DNA of 10,453 nucleotides. Source: Psychrobacter sp. (lineage in GTDB: Bacteria > Pseudomonadota > Gammaproteobacteria > Pseudomonadales > Moraxellaceae). Where the stretch lies: assembly GCA_012270355.1 (NCBI GenBank), contig JAAXIL010000042.1, positions 1 through 10,453 on the forward strand. The letters are read 5' to 3'. Shown piece by piece: positions 1 through 8,758 of this stretch. The position numbers were made by a program, and so were the translations under genes. Position 1 is the first letter of the stretch. Every line of letters starts with the position of its first letter. The notes under the pieces are model-generated. The model saw only the letters and a program-made list of their open reading frames with translations, did not search any database and was not told the origin of the DNA.

Positions 1-274
1 GATTAGATTCGGTGATGCGTCTTTAATTTAGTTGACACAGAGTTTTGAACGTCCTCGGTTCTGACCTTATTCTTTCCCTGTTTTTGTCATCTGAACAGAC
101 ATTGATTCATTGTACTAATTTATGCGAGGCAAATGCATTGTTGTAGTGCATTTAGACTTGCTAAATTTGAAGGAAGATTGAGTTGGCTGTTGTGCTGGTT
201 TGATTTTTAGACCTATTGATGCTCATTATTCTCGCATCATCAATCGGTCATAAACTTGCCGTATGCTAGGTTAA
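1..274. other. Non-coding leader region with two small dyads
   Basis: I find no convincing gene on either strand here; the open stretches are about 20 codons or less and lack good start signals. Two perfect inverted repeats are visible: AAATGCA at 131-137 with TGCATTT at 147-153 (9-base spacer), and TGATGC at 217-222 with GCATCA at 234-239 (11-base spacer). The second lies about 35 bases before the first start codon of the glycosyltransferase gene and could be an operator or a 5' UTR hairpin. Neither is followed by a T run, so neither looks like an intrinsic terminator. What lies upstream of the window is unknown. Confidence 0.5.
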
Positions 275-1054
275 ATGCCTCATCGCAAGGTTTTAATCAT
301 GCCCGCCCCAGACTCTAACTCATGCCCAACGTTAAGCATTATTATCATCACCCTAAACGAAGCTGAACGCATCGCAAACCTACTTAACGATTTGGCAGAG
401 CAAACGTATCGTGATTTTAAGGTGATTGTGGTTGACTCAAACAGCGATGACGACACGGTGCAAATAGTCAACCGTTTTGCCGATGCTTTGCCCAACCTTG
501 CGGTACACGTCATGCAAAAGCGGGGCGTTTGTTTGGGACGCAACACGGGTGCGGATTTGGCAACAGGCGAGCGGTTGTTGTTTTTGGATGCCGACGTTCG
601 CCTGCATGCTGACTTTTTAGCAAACGGCATGAGATTGCTTGATAGCAAGCGTTTAGACGTGGCGGGAGTTTATATGAATGCCAAAGCCTTACCAAAGCAT
701 TTTAAATTGGGTTATCACTTGTTTAATATAGGCATTTTTGCGACGCAGTTTACCTTCCCAACCGCTGTTGGGGCGTGTTTGTTTTCGAGCAAAATCGTGC
801 ATGAGCGTATCGGCGGTTTTGATGACAGCGTCACGCTGTGCGAAGATTGCGATTATGTTAATCGGGCAAGTCGGGTTGCCCGCTTCCGTATGTTGCCCCT
901 TACCTTCAATTTCGACCCTCGCAGGCTGAGGCAAGACGGCTATTTGACCACAGGGCGAAAATACTTACACGCTAACCTATATCGGCTGTTTGTTGGTGAA
1001 ATTCGAGAACATAAAATTCGCTATGAATTTGGGCATTATCGTTCGGACAGTTGA
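275..1054 (+). CDS. Glycosyltransferase family 2 protein (GT-A fold)
   Basis: This is a family 2 glycosyltransferase, which moves a sugar from a nucleotide-sugar donor to an acceptor that cannot be named from sequence. The protein has 259 residues from the first ATG. Residues 19-27 (TLSIIIITL) form the first strand of the nucleotide-binding fold, VVDSNS around 52-57 holds the uridine-contacting Asp, and D105-A-D107 is the metal-binding DXD motif. E190/D191 in the CEDCDY segment fits the catalytic acidic pair. A hydrophobic stretch at about 145-171 may lie against the membrane; no full membrane anchor or signal peptide is seen. A second ATG at 299 has a better-spaced AAGG (287-290, 8-base gap) than the first (TAGG, 4-base gap), so the true start may be 299. 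The gene stands alone on its strand and ends 24 bases from the opposing DUF2256 gene. The family call is firm; the pathway (LPS, capsule or glycolipid) is open. Confidence 0.85.
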   Translation: MPHRKVLIMPAPDSNSCPTLSIIIITLNEAERIANLLNDLAEQTYRDFKVIVVDSNSDDDTVQIVNRFADALPNLAVHVMQKRGVCLGRNTGADLATGERLLFLDADVRLHADFLANGMRLLDSKRLDVAGVYMNAKALPKHFKLGYHLFNIGIFATQFTFPTAVGACLFSSKIVHERIGGFDDSVTLCEDCDYVNRASRVARFRMLPLTFNFDPRRLRQDGYLTTGRKYLHANLYRLFVGEIREHKIRYEFGHYRSDS

Positions 1055-1078
1055 TATAAGCCCTTTGCTTGCAACATC

Positions 1079-1270
1079 TTACGGACGACACCGCTTTGAA
1101 CAATAAACCACATTATCCCAATCGTTTGCCCATTTTTTCCGCCATGTAAACGGACGGTGGCAGGTTGGACATATTTTACTTGGCAAATGAGACTTAGCGT
1201 GACCGTTTGATTTGGCAAAGTCACGAGCAGACGTGCCGTGTTTGCCTTTTTTGCTTGACTTTGCCCCCAT
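1079..1270 (-). CDS. DUF2256 domain small zinc-ribbon protein
   Basis: This 63-residue basic protein matches the DUF2256 family pattern. A lysine-rich tail (residues 1-32) is followed by C34-P-T-C37, RPFTWRKKW (39-47), a W/D/V-rich segment, Y56-C57-S-K-R-C61 and the C terminus. The four cysteines are spaced as in a zinc ribbon or knuckle; metal binding is inferred. The family has no established function, and I do not assign one. The start is well supported: on the minus strand a GGGAAGG ribosome-binding site (complement of about 1278-1285) sits 7 bases before the ATG. The gene begins 54 bases after the stop of the TolB-like gene on the same strand and may share its transcript. It ends 24 bases from the converging glycosyltransferase gene, with no obvious terminator between them. 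Confidence 0.85.
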   Translation of the reverse strand: MGAKSSKKGKHGTSARDFAKSNGHAKSHLPSKICPTCHRPFTWRKKWANDWDNVVYCSKRCRP

Positions 1271-1324
1271 GCGATTGCCTTCCCTTAATCGTTTACATCT
1301 GTGACTGTTTAATTATTGACCGTA

Positions 1325-2278
1325 CTAATCATCACTGCCCACGCCCCACACGGGTGACCGCATTCGCCCGCCTGTTTTACTTGAGATGGTGTAGCTCACC
1401 CCGCTATATAACGAACGGATGACCAAACTGCCATTCCCCATTTTAGACCCGATAGGATACACGGCATAGCGTCCACTTGGTGACAGTCTGGCGGGTTCGT
1501 CCAGTCCTGTGTTAGCGAAATTGGTAACGTTTCCTGTTGCCAGCGTCATTACCGACGCTTGTGAGCCATTTAAAAAGCCCATTTTTTGTCCATCTCGGCT
1601 CACTTCGGGGCTGGCACTATAGCCCGATTTGAGCTTACGAGTCTGCCCTGTAGCAAAGGTATAACGATACACTTCCGCCCGCCCTGCCCTCGCTTTGTCG
1701 CTGACATACACAAAGCTTTGTCCATCGGGGGCATAAGACGGCTGAACTTCGGTGCTTTTTAGTGTCGTCAAACGTTCCGTTGTACCATCAACCAAACTTT
1801 TGCGGTAAATGTCGGCATTGCCATTTTGCGAGGCACTGAATAGCAAGTAGCGTCCATCGGGTGAAAACGAGGGGCTAAGGCTTGCTCCTTTTGGTGTAGC
1901 GACTTGCTGTACTTTCCTCGTAGCGATGTCGTGCACGAAAATTCTTGGGTGCGATTTGGGCAGTTGCACGGCATACGCCAATTTTTTGCCATCAAATGAC
2001 CATGCGGGCGAAAAGATTAAGCCTTGAATTTGAGCCAATAGCTGACGGTCACTGCCGTCTGGAGTGATGGTGTAAAGGCTTGAGATTTTGCCCTTAACGG
2101 TGCTGACTTCTTCAACATAGGCAATGCGTCCCGTACGATCAATGATTGGCATGGTTTGCGTATAAGCCGAGTTGACATTTGTGGTTGGTGATGTTGGCAC
2201 CGTGGCACAACTGGTGAGCAGGCTAACCGTTAACAAGGCGAAAATAAGTTTTGAAAGTTTAGAAGATTTAGGCGACAT
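1325..2278 (-). CDS. TolB-like beta-propeller (PD40) lipoprotein
   Basis: This protein is 317 residues long. The N terminus is a lipoprotein signal: basic residues, a hydrophobic core (11-21) and a lipobox LLTSC with the acylated Cys at 24. Ala at +2 favours the outer membrane by the usual Lol rule. The rest carries WD40-like PD40 beta-propeller repeats: SPAWSFDGKKLAY (90-102), SPSFSPDGRYLLF (135-147), QPSYAPDGQSFVY (179-191), SPEVSRDGQKMGF (223-235) and ARLSPSGRYAVY (263-274). TolB, the periplasmic partner of Pal, is about 430 residues with an N-terminal alpha/beta domain that is missing here, so this is a TolB-like propeller rather than a standard tolB. No tolQRA or pal gene is nearby. An AGGA (complement of 2284-2287) lies 5 bases before the ATG. 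It follows folP after 121 bp. It probably binds protein in the periplasm; partner unknown. Confidence 0.8.
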   Translation of the reverse strand: MSPKSSKLSKLIFALLTVSLLTSCATVPTSPTTNVNSAYTQTMPIIDRTGRIAYVEEVSTVKGKISSLYTITPDGSDRQLLAQIQGLIFSPAWSFDGKKLAYAVQLPKSHPRIFVHDIATRKVQQVATPKGASLSPSFSPDGRYLLFSASQNGNADIYRKSLVDGTTERLTTLKSTEVQPSYAPDGQSFVYVSDKARAGRAEVYRYTFATGQTRKLKSGYSASPEVSRDGQKMGFLNGSQASVMTLATGNVTNFANTGLDEPARLSPSGRYAVYPIGSKMGNGSLVIRSLYSGVSYTISSKTGGRMRSPVWGVGSDD

Positions 2279-2399
2279 GGGATTCCTATTTGTTTTGAAT
2301 AGTGACTTATAACGATTTTTGACTACCGACGCTTGAATTTTAATAATTGTTGTAACAGACGACTGATTATTTCGTTAGCTTTAATCTAGACGCAATTAC

Positions 2400-3317
2400 C
2401 TAACCATACAAATCTTGCCACAATGCCACCGCTTGCATGGTCATACCCACATTGTGGGTGCGGATGATGCTCGTGCCTTGAGTAATGGCAAGCAACGCAG
2501 TCGCCATGCCGATGGGGTCACGGTCAGTTTTGGCGTGGTTTGCAAATGCTCGCACGTCCGACTGGTTTAGCACTTCAGCTAAATAGCGTTTGCGAGAAAT
2601 CCCAAACAGCATTGGATAACCCAGCTCTAAAAACTGCCCCATATTCTTTAGTAAAACTTGGTGCTGAGCATGATTTTTGGCAAATCCAAACCCCAAATCC
2701 AACACAATGTTTTCAGGTTTTACGCCACAACTTAAGGCATAGTCAATGCGGTGTTGCAATTCACCTTTAACCTCACTCATCACGTCATCATAAACCGCTA
2801 GGTCATCCATGGTGTCAGGTTCGCCTCGGTTGTGCATCAAAATGACAGGCACGCCAAGTTTGCCCGCCATCTCGCCTGCCCCGTCTCGGCTTAAGGCTCG
2901 CACGTCGTTCCAAATGTCTGCCCCTGCCTGCACGCTTTGATCGATGACCTCTGGTGTGCTGGTGTCGATGGATAACCACCCATCTTGTTTATTAACCTCG
3001 TCGCCAAACACTTGCCGAATGGCTGGCACGACGGGCAAACCCCGGTTTAATTCTTCATCGGTGCTTACTGGTGTGGCGTTAGGTCGAGTGGATTCACCGC
3101 CAATGTCAATGATGCTCGCCCCTTCATTCAGCATCTGCTCGCAGTGACGTAAGGCGGTATCAATGGCGTTAAATTGTCCGCCATCAGAAAACGAATCGGG
3201 CGTGACGTTTAGAATACCCATGACGTGTGGACGGCTCAGGTCAAGTTGTTTGGTGCCGTCGTGGCTGGTTAGCATGCGTTTGGGAAGTTGGACTGAGGTG
3301 AGCATGGAGGTGAGCAT
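2400..3317 (-). CDS. folP: Dihydropteroate synthase
   Basis: FolP joins p-aminobenzoate to dihydropterin pyrophosphate to give dihydropteroate, the folate step blocked by sulfonamides. The 305-residue reading frame carries the family landmarks: MGILNVTPDSFSDGG (33-47), IDIGGESTRP (70-79), LSIDTS (115-120), the IWND motif with N137/D138, MHNRG (161-165), D207, SRK with K243, and R286/H288. These match the pterin, phosphate and PABA contacts of E. coli DHPS (N22, N115, D185, K221, R255, H257). Deviations are LDLGFGFAK where DPGFGFGK is usual, and THN for the usual VHD. Three in-frame ATGs (3317, 3305, 3275) each open an MLTS sequence, and none has a clear ribosome-binding site. Comparison with E. 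coli FolP, which has about nine residues before LDLS, favours 3275; the longest form is given here. It lies 296 bp after ftsK and 121 bp before the TolB-like gene on the same strand. Confidence 0.93.
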   Translation of the reverse strand: MLTSMLTSVQLPKRMLTSHDGTKQLDLSRPHVMGILNVTPDSFSDGGQFNAIDTALRHCEQMLNEGASIIDIGGESTRPNATPVSTDEELNRGLPVVPAIRQVFGDEVNKQDGWLSIDTSTPEVIDQSVQAGADIWNDVRALSRDGAGEMAGKLGVPVILMHNRGEPDTMDDLAVYDDVMSEVKGELQHRIDYALSCGVKPENIVLDLGFGFAKNHAQHQVLLKNMGQFLELGYPMLFGISRKRYLAEVLNQSDVRAFANHAKTDRDPIGMATALLAITQGTSIIRTHNVGMTMQAVALWQDLYG

Positions 3318-3464
3318 TGGCGGTTTTATGTTCCGTTAAGTTTGCTTGGGGTCAGGGGTTAATTTTAAGCTAAGGTCAACGAGTTTAATAAAAAAGATAT
3401 GCGAACGCACGACGATACGAAACAAGGAAATGTGGTGTCCGCTAGCCCTGATTGTAGCGATATC

Positions 3465-3563
3465 CTGTTCGGTTGGGCGTGGTGCGGGGGCTAGGTTTTG
3501 GGGTAGTCGCTCGGCTAGATGGAATGCCCCAAACCGTAGCACCCGCCACGCCCAGACGGACAG
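3465..3563. repeat. Long imperfect palindrome between ftsK and folP
   Basis: In the 296-bp gap between ftsK and folP (3318-3613) there is a GC-rich hairpin about 99 bases long. Paired blocks from outside in are: CTGTTCG (3465-3471) with CGGACAG (3557-3563), with one G-T pair; GGGCGTGG (3475-3482) with CCACGCCC (3546-3553); CGGG (3485-3488) with CCCG (3542-3545); GCTA (3490-3493) with TAGC (3537-3540); GG with CC; and TTTGGGG (3497-3503) with CCCCAAA (3527-3533). The loop is 23 bases. A smaller dyad follows: AGCGAAA (3569-3575) with TTTCCGCT (3582-3589), one bulge. Neither strand has a T run after the stem, so it is not a standard terminator. It may be a dispersed REP/MITE-like element or a structured RNA segment between the two genes. 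The remainder of the gap holds no gene I can support firmly. Confidence 0.6.
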
Positions 3564-3613
3564 ATACAAGCGAAAAGCAGGTTTCCGCTCCCCTCTTAGG
3601 TGTGTCTTGGGCA

Positions 3614-6600
3614 TCACATTAAAATTTCCCGTTTCCCACTTTTACCCATCGAGCTGACCAAACCTGCCTCTTCCATCGAATCGACGATGCGGGCGGCACG
3701 GTTGTAGCCGATGCTAAATTTGCGTTGAATGCTAGAGGCGGAGACTTTGCGGGTTTCTAAAATAAACGCTACAGCTTGGTCGTAAAGGTCGTCGTCTTCG
3801 CCTGAAGTGTTGCCACCTGAGCCACTGGGCGATTCTAGGGCAAAGTTGTCTGCCATGTTGTCGATGTAGTCGGGTGCTCCCCGCTCTCGCCATGCTTCGC
3901 ACACTCGGTTCACCTCTTCGTCGCTCACAAATGCCCCGTGCACGCGGTCAGGTTCGATTTGTCCTGGTCCAAGGAATAGCATGTCGCCATTGCCGAGCAT
4001 GTCTTCGGCACCGCCACTGTCGAGAATGGTGCGGGAGTCAACTTTGGAGTTCACTCGCAAGGCGGCACGCACGGGGATGTTGGCTTTAATCAAACCTGTA
4101 ATCACGTCTACCGAAGGGCGTTGGGTCGCCAGCATCAAATGAATGCCAGCCGCCCGAGATTTTTGAGCAAGGCGGGTGATGAGTTCTTCGGCTTGTTTGC
4201 CCACTTGCATGATCATGTCGGCAAATTCGTCCGCAACAATGACAATCATGGGTAAGGTTTTGAGTTTGGGAGCTTTGTCCATGCCCACGCTGTCGTTGGG
4301 TCGCCATAGGGGGTCGATGATGGGCTTGCCTGCCTTTTCTGCCGCTTGCACTTTTTTATTAAATTCACCGAGTTTGCGGACTCGCAATAGGCTCATGAGT
4401 TGATAGCGTCGCTCCATTTCTGCCACACACCACGACAGACTACTGGCGGCTTCGTTCATGTCAGTGACCACAGGGGTAAGCAGGTGCGGAATGTCGTTGT
4501 AATTGGCAAGCTCGAGCTGTTTGGGATCAATCAAAATAAGGCGGAGCTGGTCGGGGGTGTATTTTAGTAGCATCGAGAGCAACATGGAGTTTACCAACAC
4601 CGATTTACCCGAACCTGTCGTACCCGCAACGAGCATGTGCGGAGCACGAGCAAGGTCGGTGATGATGGGTTTGCCGCCAATGTCTTTGCCCATTGCCATG
4701 CTGATTTGGGCTTTGGGATCTTTGTATTTATCGGTCTCTAACAGCTCAATCAGTCGCACCATTTCCCGCTTTTTATTCGGCACTTCGATACCGATATACG
4801 GCTTACCAGGGATGACTTCCACAACCCGTAGCGATGCCATCGACAGCGAGCGAGCCAAATCGCGTGATATGCCCGTGACCTTGCTGGCTTTGACGCCAGG
4901 GGCAAGCTCAACTTCAAAACGGGTCACGACAGGTCCAGGAATGGCATTCACCACCTCGGCTTTGACGTTAAAGTCTTGCAGTTTGATTTCTAACAGTTCG
5001 GACAGTTGCGTCAGTTCGGCTTCGGTATAACTCGGCTTACGGTCTGGGTCGGGCTTATCCAAAATTGACAATTCAGGAATGGGGGTTAAACTTTCCCGAT
5101 AGCGGGCGGTTTGCATGGCTCGGCTGTGTGATTTGAAGGCGTCGTCATCGTCAATAGCCGCCAGTACTAAGTCATCTCGACTATTGCCATCACGGCTTGA
5201 TGCGGTTGATTCATCGTCCGTATCGTCTCTGCCATCCTCAGGCATCAAATCATCAATCTGGTTGCTTGCATCGCCCTCGGGCACGGCGAAGCTGATGGTT
5301 GTAGGGCTACTCACTGATACATCTTCATCAAACCTTTCTATCCCTTCTTCTTTCACTTCATCTAAAACTACAGGCTCGGCGGTTGGGTCGGCAGGCGGCG
5401 TGTTCGATGGAGTCATGTCCAGCTGGACATAATCTTCGGTTGACGCTGGGGCATCTACTTGCGGCTCAGATTCGGTAGCAATTTGCTCAGGCTGAGTATC
5501 TAAAATGTCGTTAATGGCGGTTTGTTCGTAGGTGGCGTCTTGTTCGCTTGTATCGCTAATAAGGTTACTCACATTTTTAGACAACTGATTTGGTTCTTCG
5601 CCATCTAAATCAACATTTAAATCATCTTGGTTTAAACTTTCATTACTTAAATCGTCATCGTCAATTGACTGTTCAACCACTGACTCGGGGCTAATAATAT
5701 TCATCCGCTTTACAGGTTCTGTTTGCGTTTGAGTCTCATCGTCTAAAGTTACGGGATCAATATCTGGCTCAATTTCTAATGCCGTTTTGGCCTGACTCTC
5801 TTCCTCTAACGTCGTCAATAAGGTATCGTTAATGGTTGAAGTTGCCAAAAAGTCACCGAGCACATCGGTGTCAATGTGTTCTTCCTCCTCAAAAGGTAAG
5901 CTTGCAAAATCGTCCTCCGCTTTGGCATTTAGTGGTGTAAAATCCAAAGGTAATTGTCCTGCTGGACTCAACGTGTCACTTTCTAAACCCTCTTCTACAT
6001 AAGCCGAATCCTCTTCGATAGCACCTGATACATTATCTTGCGGTGCAATTTGAGCAGGTTTTCCCATCACACCGACGAATAGGCCTTTAAACATGGCTCG
6101 CCAACGGATATTAAAGGCATAAGTAATCGCCACGCCCAAAAATATGATGAGAAAAAATAATGTTGCCCATAGTGGCATCAATGAGTTCAGTCGGCGAGAC
6201 AACTCCATGCCCACAATATTGGAAAAGTTAGAATTAGAAACGTTAGACGCTTGCATAGTACCACCCGTTTGCACAGGGTCAGTGGTGCCATTAACATACA
6301 TCTGCCAAGCGTCTAGCCCACCAGTCAGCAATGTGGCAGAGGCAATAAGGATAAACGCATACGCCAGTAGTCTTAGCAAAAAGGCAGGCTCTGACCGTTG
6401 CCACCACAGACAAACCGCCTCATACCCCAAAAATACGAGCAACCACCATGCCGACCAGCCAAAAAACGCATACAACACGTCTGACAGCCATGCCGAAGCC
6501 AACCCACCGACATTACTCACGTCGTCCATATTGGACGAGCTTGATAGCGATGACCAACTTGGGTCAAACGGTGAATGCGTCAAAAAAATCATAAAAAAAT

Positions 6601-6673
6601 ATGCCATCAGCAACACGGCTAAAGTGGTAAAAATGACTTTTTTGATGAGATACAGATGGTGCGAGGTAAACAT
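3614..6673 (-). CDS. ftsK: DNA translocase FtsK
   Basis: FtsK is a septum-bound motor that pumps chromosomal DNA and activates XerCD at dif. From the ATG at 6673 the protein has 1019 residues. The N-terminal part has four membrane segments (roughly 13-34, 62-91, 98-119 and 166-188). An acidic, low-complexity linker of about 355 residues rich in D, E, S, T and Q follows. The motor starts near 549 (YTEAELTQL), with Walker A GTTGSGKS at 684-691 (K690), LILIDPKQ downstream, and Walker B IVADEF with D815/E816. The C-terminal winged-helix gamma domain (about 960-1019; SIQRKFSIGYNRAARIVD, then REIL) is the DNA- and XerD-contacting module. An upstream in-frame TTG at 6709 adds 12 Cys-rich residues and is less likely; neither start has a strong ribosome-binding site. 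It is transcribed away from trxB. Its TGA overlaps a possible small frame downstream. Confidence 0.95.
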   Translation of the reverse strand: MFTSHHLYLIKKVIFTTLAVLLMAYFFMIFLTHSPFDPSWSSLSSSSNMDDVSNVGGLASAWLSDVLYAFFGWSAWWLLVFLGYEAVCLWWQRSEPAFLLRLLAYAFILIASATLLTGGLDAWQMYVNGTTDPVQTGGTMQASNVSNSNFSNIVGMELSRRLNSLMPLWATLFFLIIFLGVAITYAFNIRWRAMFKGLFVGVMGKPAQIAPQDNVSGAIEEDSAYVEEGLESDTLSPAGQLPLDFTPLNAKAEDDFASLPFEEEEHIDTDVLGDFLATSTINDTLLTTLEEESQAKTALEIEPDIDPVTLDDETQTQTEPVKRMNIISPESVVEQSIDDDDLSNESLNQDDLNVDLDGEEPNQLSKNVSNLISDTSEQDATYEQTAINDILDTQPEQIATESEPQVDAPASTEDYVQLDMTPSNTPPADPTAEPVVLDEVKEEGIERFDEDVSVSSPTTISFAVPEGDASNQIDDLMPEDGRDDTDDESTASSRDGNSRDDLVLAAIDDDDAFKSHSRAMQTARYRESLTPIPELSILDKPDPDRKPSYTEAELTQLSELLEIKLQDFNVKAEVVNAIPGPVVTRFEVELAPGVKASKVTGISRDLARSLSMASLRVVEVIPGKPYIGIEVPNKKREMVRLIELLETDKYKDPKAQISMAMGKDIGGKPIITDLARAPHMLVAGTTGSGKSVLVNSMLLSMLLKYTPDQLRLILIDPKQLELANYNDIPHLLTPVVTDMNEAASSLSWCVAEMERRYQLMSLLRVRKLGEFNKKVQAAEKAGKPIIDPLWRPNDSVGMDKAPKLKTLPMIVIVADEFADMIMQVGKQAEELITRLAQKSRAAGIHLMLATQRPSVDVITGLIKANIPVRAALRVNSKVDSRTILDSGGAEDMLGNGDMLFLGPGQIEPDRVHGAFVSDEEVNRVCEAWRERGAPDYIDNMADNFALESPSGSGGNTSGEDDDLYDQAVAFILETRKVSASSIQRKFSIGYNRAARIVDSMEEAGLVSSMGKSGKREILM

Positions 6674-7960
<1,287 letters not shown>

Positions 7961-7969
7961 GTCGCCATT

Positions 7970-8731
7970 GTGTCCGCCGTGTCTGATGCTGAAAATCCGC
8001 TGGGTTGGGAGACTTGTTTATATGAATTTCCTGACCCTGAGCAGGCGGATCCTGAAGGTATAGGGCTGATTGCGATTGGAGGAGATTTATCCCCCAGCAC
8101 CGTGCTAACTGCCTATCGCCAAGGGCTGTTTCCGTGGTTTAATGACGATGAACCTTTGGCTTGGTGGAGTCCTGACCCTCGCTGTGTGCTTGAGCCGTGC
8201 GAGTTTATGCCTAGTAAGTCGTTACGCAAGCAGGTCAAAAAGTCAGACTGGACATGGACAGTAAACCACGATTTTGAAGCGGTCATGCTGGCGTGTCGTG
8301 AGCCTCGGGACTACACGAACGAGACGTGGATAAATCCACAGATGCTCTCCGCCTATCTTGAGTTGCACAAATTGGAATTTGCTCATAGCATTGAGGTTTG
8401 GCAAACCGAAGAGGGCAAGCAACAACTGATTGGCGGATTATATGGGCTTAAAATTGGCGGATTATTTTGTGGGGAATCCATGTTTCACCGTCAAAGCAAT
8501 GCATCCAAAGTGGCATTTTGGGCATTAACCACTTTGTGTCAAAATACAGGGGTTAAGCTGATTGATTGTCAATTACCCAATGACCATCTGCATTCGCTCG
8601 GTGCGATAGACATACCTCGCTCGCAGTTTTTAAGCGAGTTACCGAATTTAGTTGATTTAGCGATTCATCAAACTAATAAGACTTGGCTAACATCTCATCC
8701 CAAACCTGTTGCCAGTTTGTATGATTCTTAA
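7970..8731 (+). CDS. aat: Leucyl/phenylalanyl-tRNA--protein transferase
   Basis: Aat transfers Leu or Phe from aminoacyl-tRNA to proteins with N-terminal Arg or Lys, marking them for ClpS/ClpAP. The 253-residue protein keeps the family order: IGGDLSP (36-42), GLFPWF (52-57), WWSPDPR (65-71), HSIEVW (139-144), GGLYG (155-159), FCGESMF (166-172) and LIDCQ (197-201). D199 and Q201 correspond to the catalytic-site D186 and Q188 of E. coli. The start is GTG, and TAGG overlapping the trxB stop codon (7958-7961) is 8 bases upstream, so translation may be coupled. A second GTG at 7979 is a weaker alternative. The length is slightly above the 234 residues of E. coli, mostly from extra residues at the N terminus. 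bpt follows on the same strand after 27 bases. Confidence 0.95.
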   Translation: MSAVSDAENPLGWETCLYEFPDPEQADPEGIGLIAIGGDLSPSTVLTAYRQGLFPWFNDDEPLAWWSPDPRCVLEPCEFMPSKSLRKQVKKSDWTWTVNHDFEAVMLACREPRDYTNETWINPQMLSAYLELHKLEFAHSIEVWQTEEGKQQLIGGLYGLKIGGLFCGESMFHRQSNASKVAFWALTTLCQNTGVKLIDCQLPNDHLHSLGAIDIPRSQFLSELPNLVDLAIHQTNKTWLTSHPKPVASLYDS

Positions 8732-8758
8732 TTAGCCTATTTGATATATGTTATTTCA

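Noticed and set aside
32..37. Perfect TTGACA box near the left edge
   Set aside because: No -10 box is found at 16-18 bases downstream, so it is not counted as a promoter.
3465..3563. Reading the ftsK-folP palindrome as the ftsK terminator
   Set aside because: No T run follows the stem on either strand, and the stem has several bulges.
3346..3657. Open frame of about 103 codons on the plus strand across the ftsK-folP gap
   Set aside because: It spans the palindrome and runs into the ftsK 3' end, with no recognisable domain; at best it is part of a repeat element.
4503..5030. Open frame of 175 codons on the plus strand opposite the ftsK motor domain
   Set aside because: It mirrors codon bias of the FtsK motor on the other strand; the Ser/Thr-rich composition is typical of an antisense shadow.
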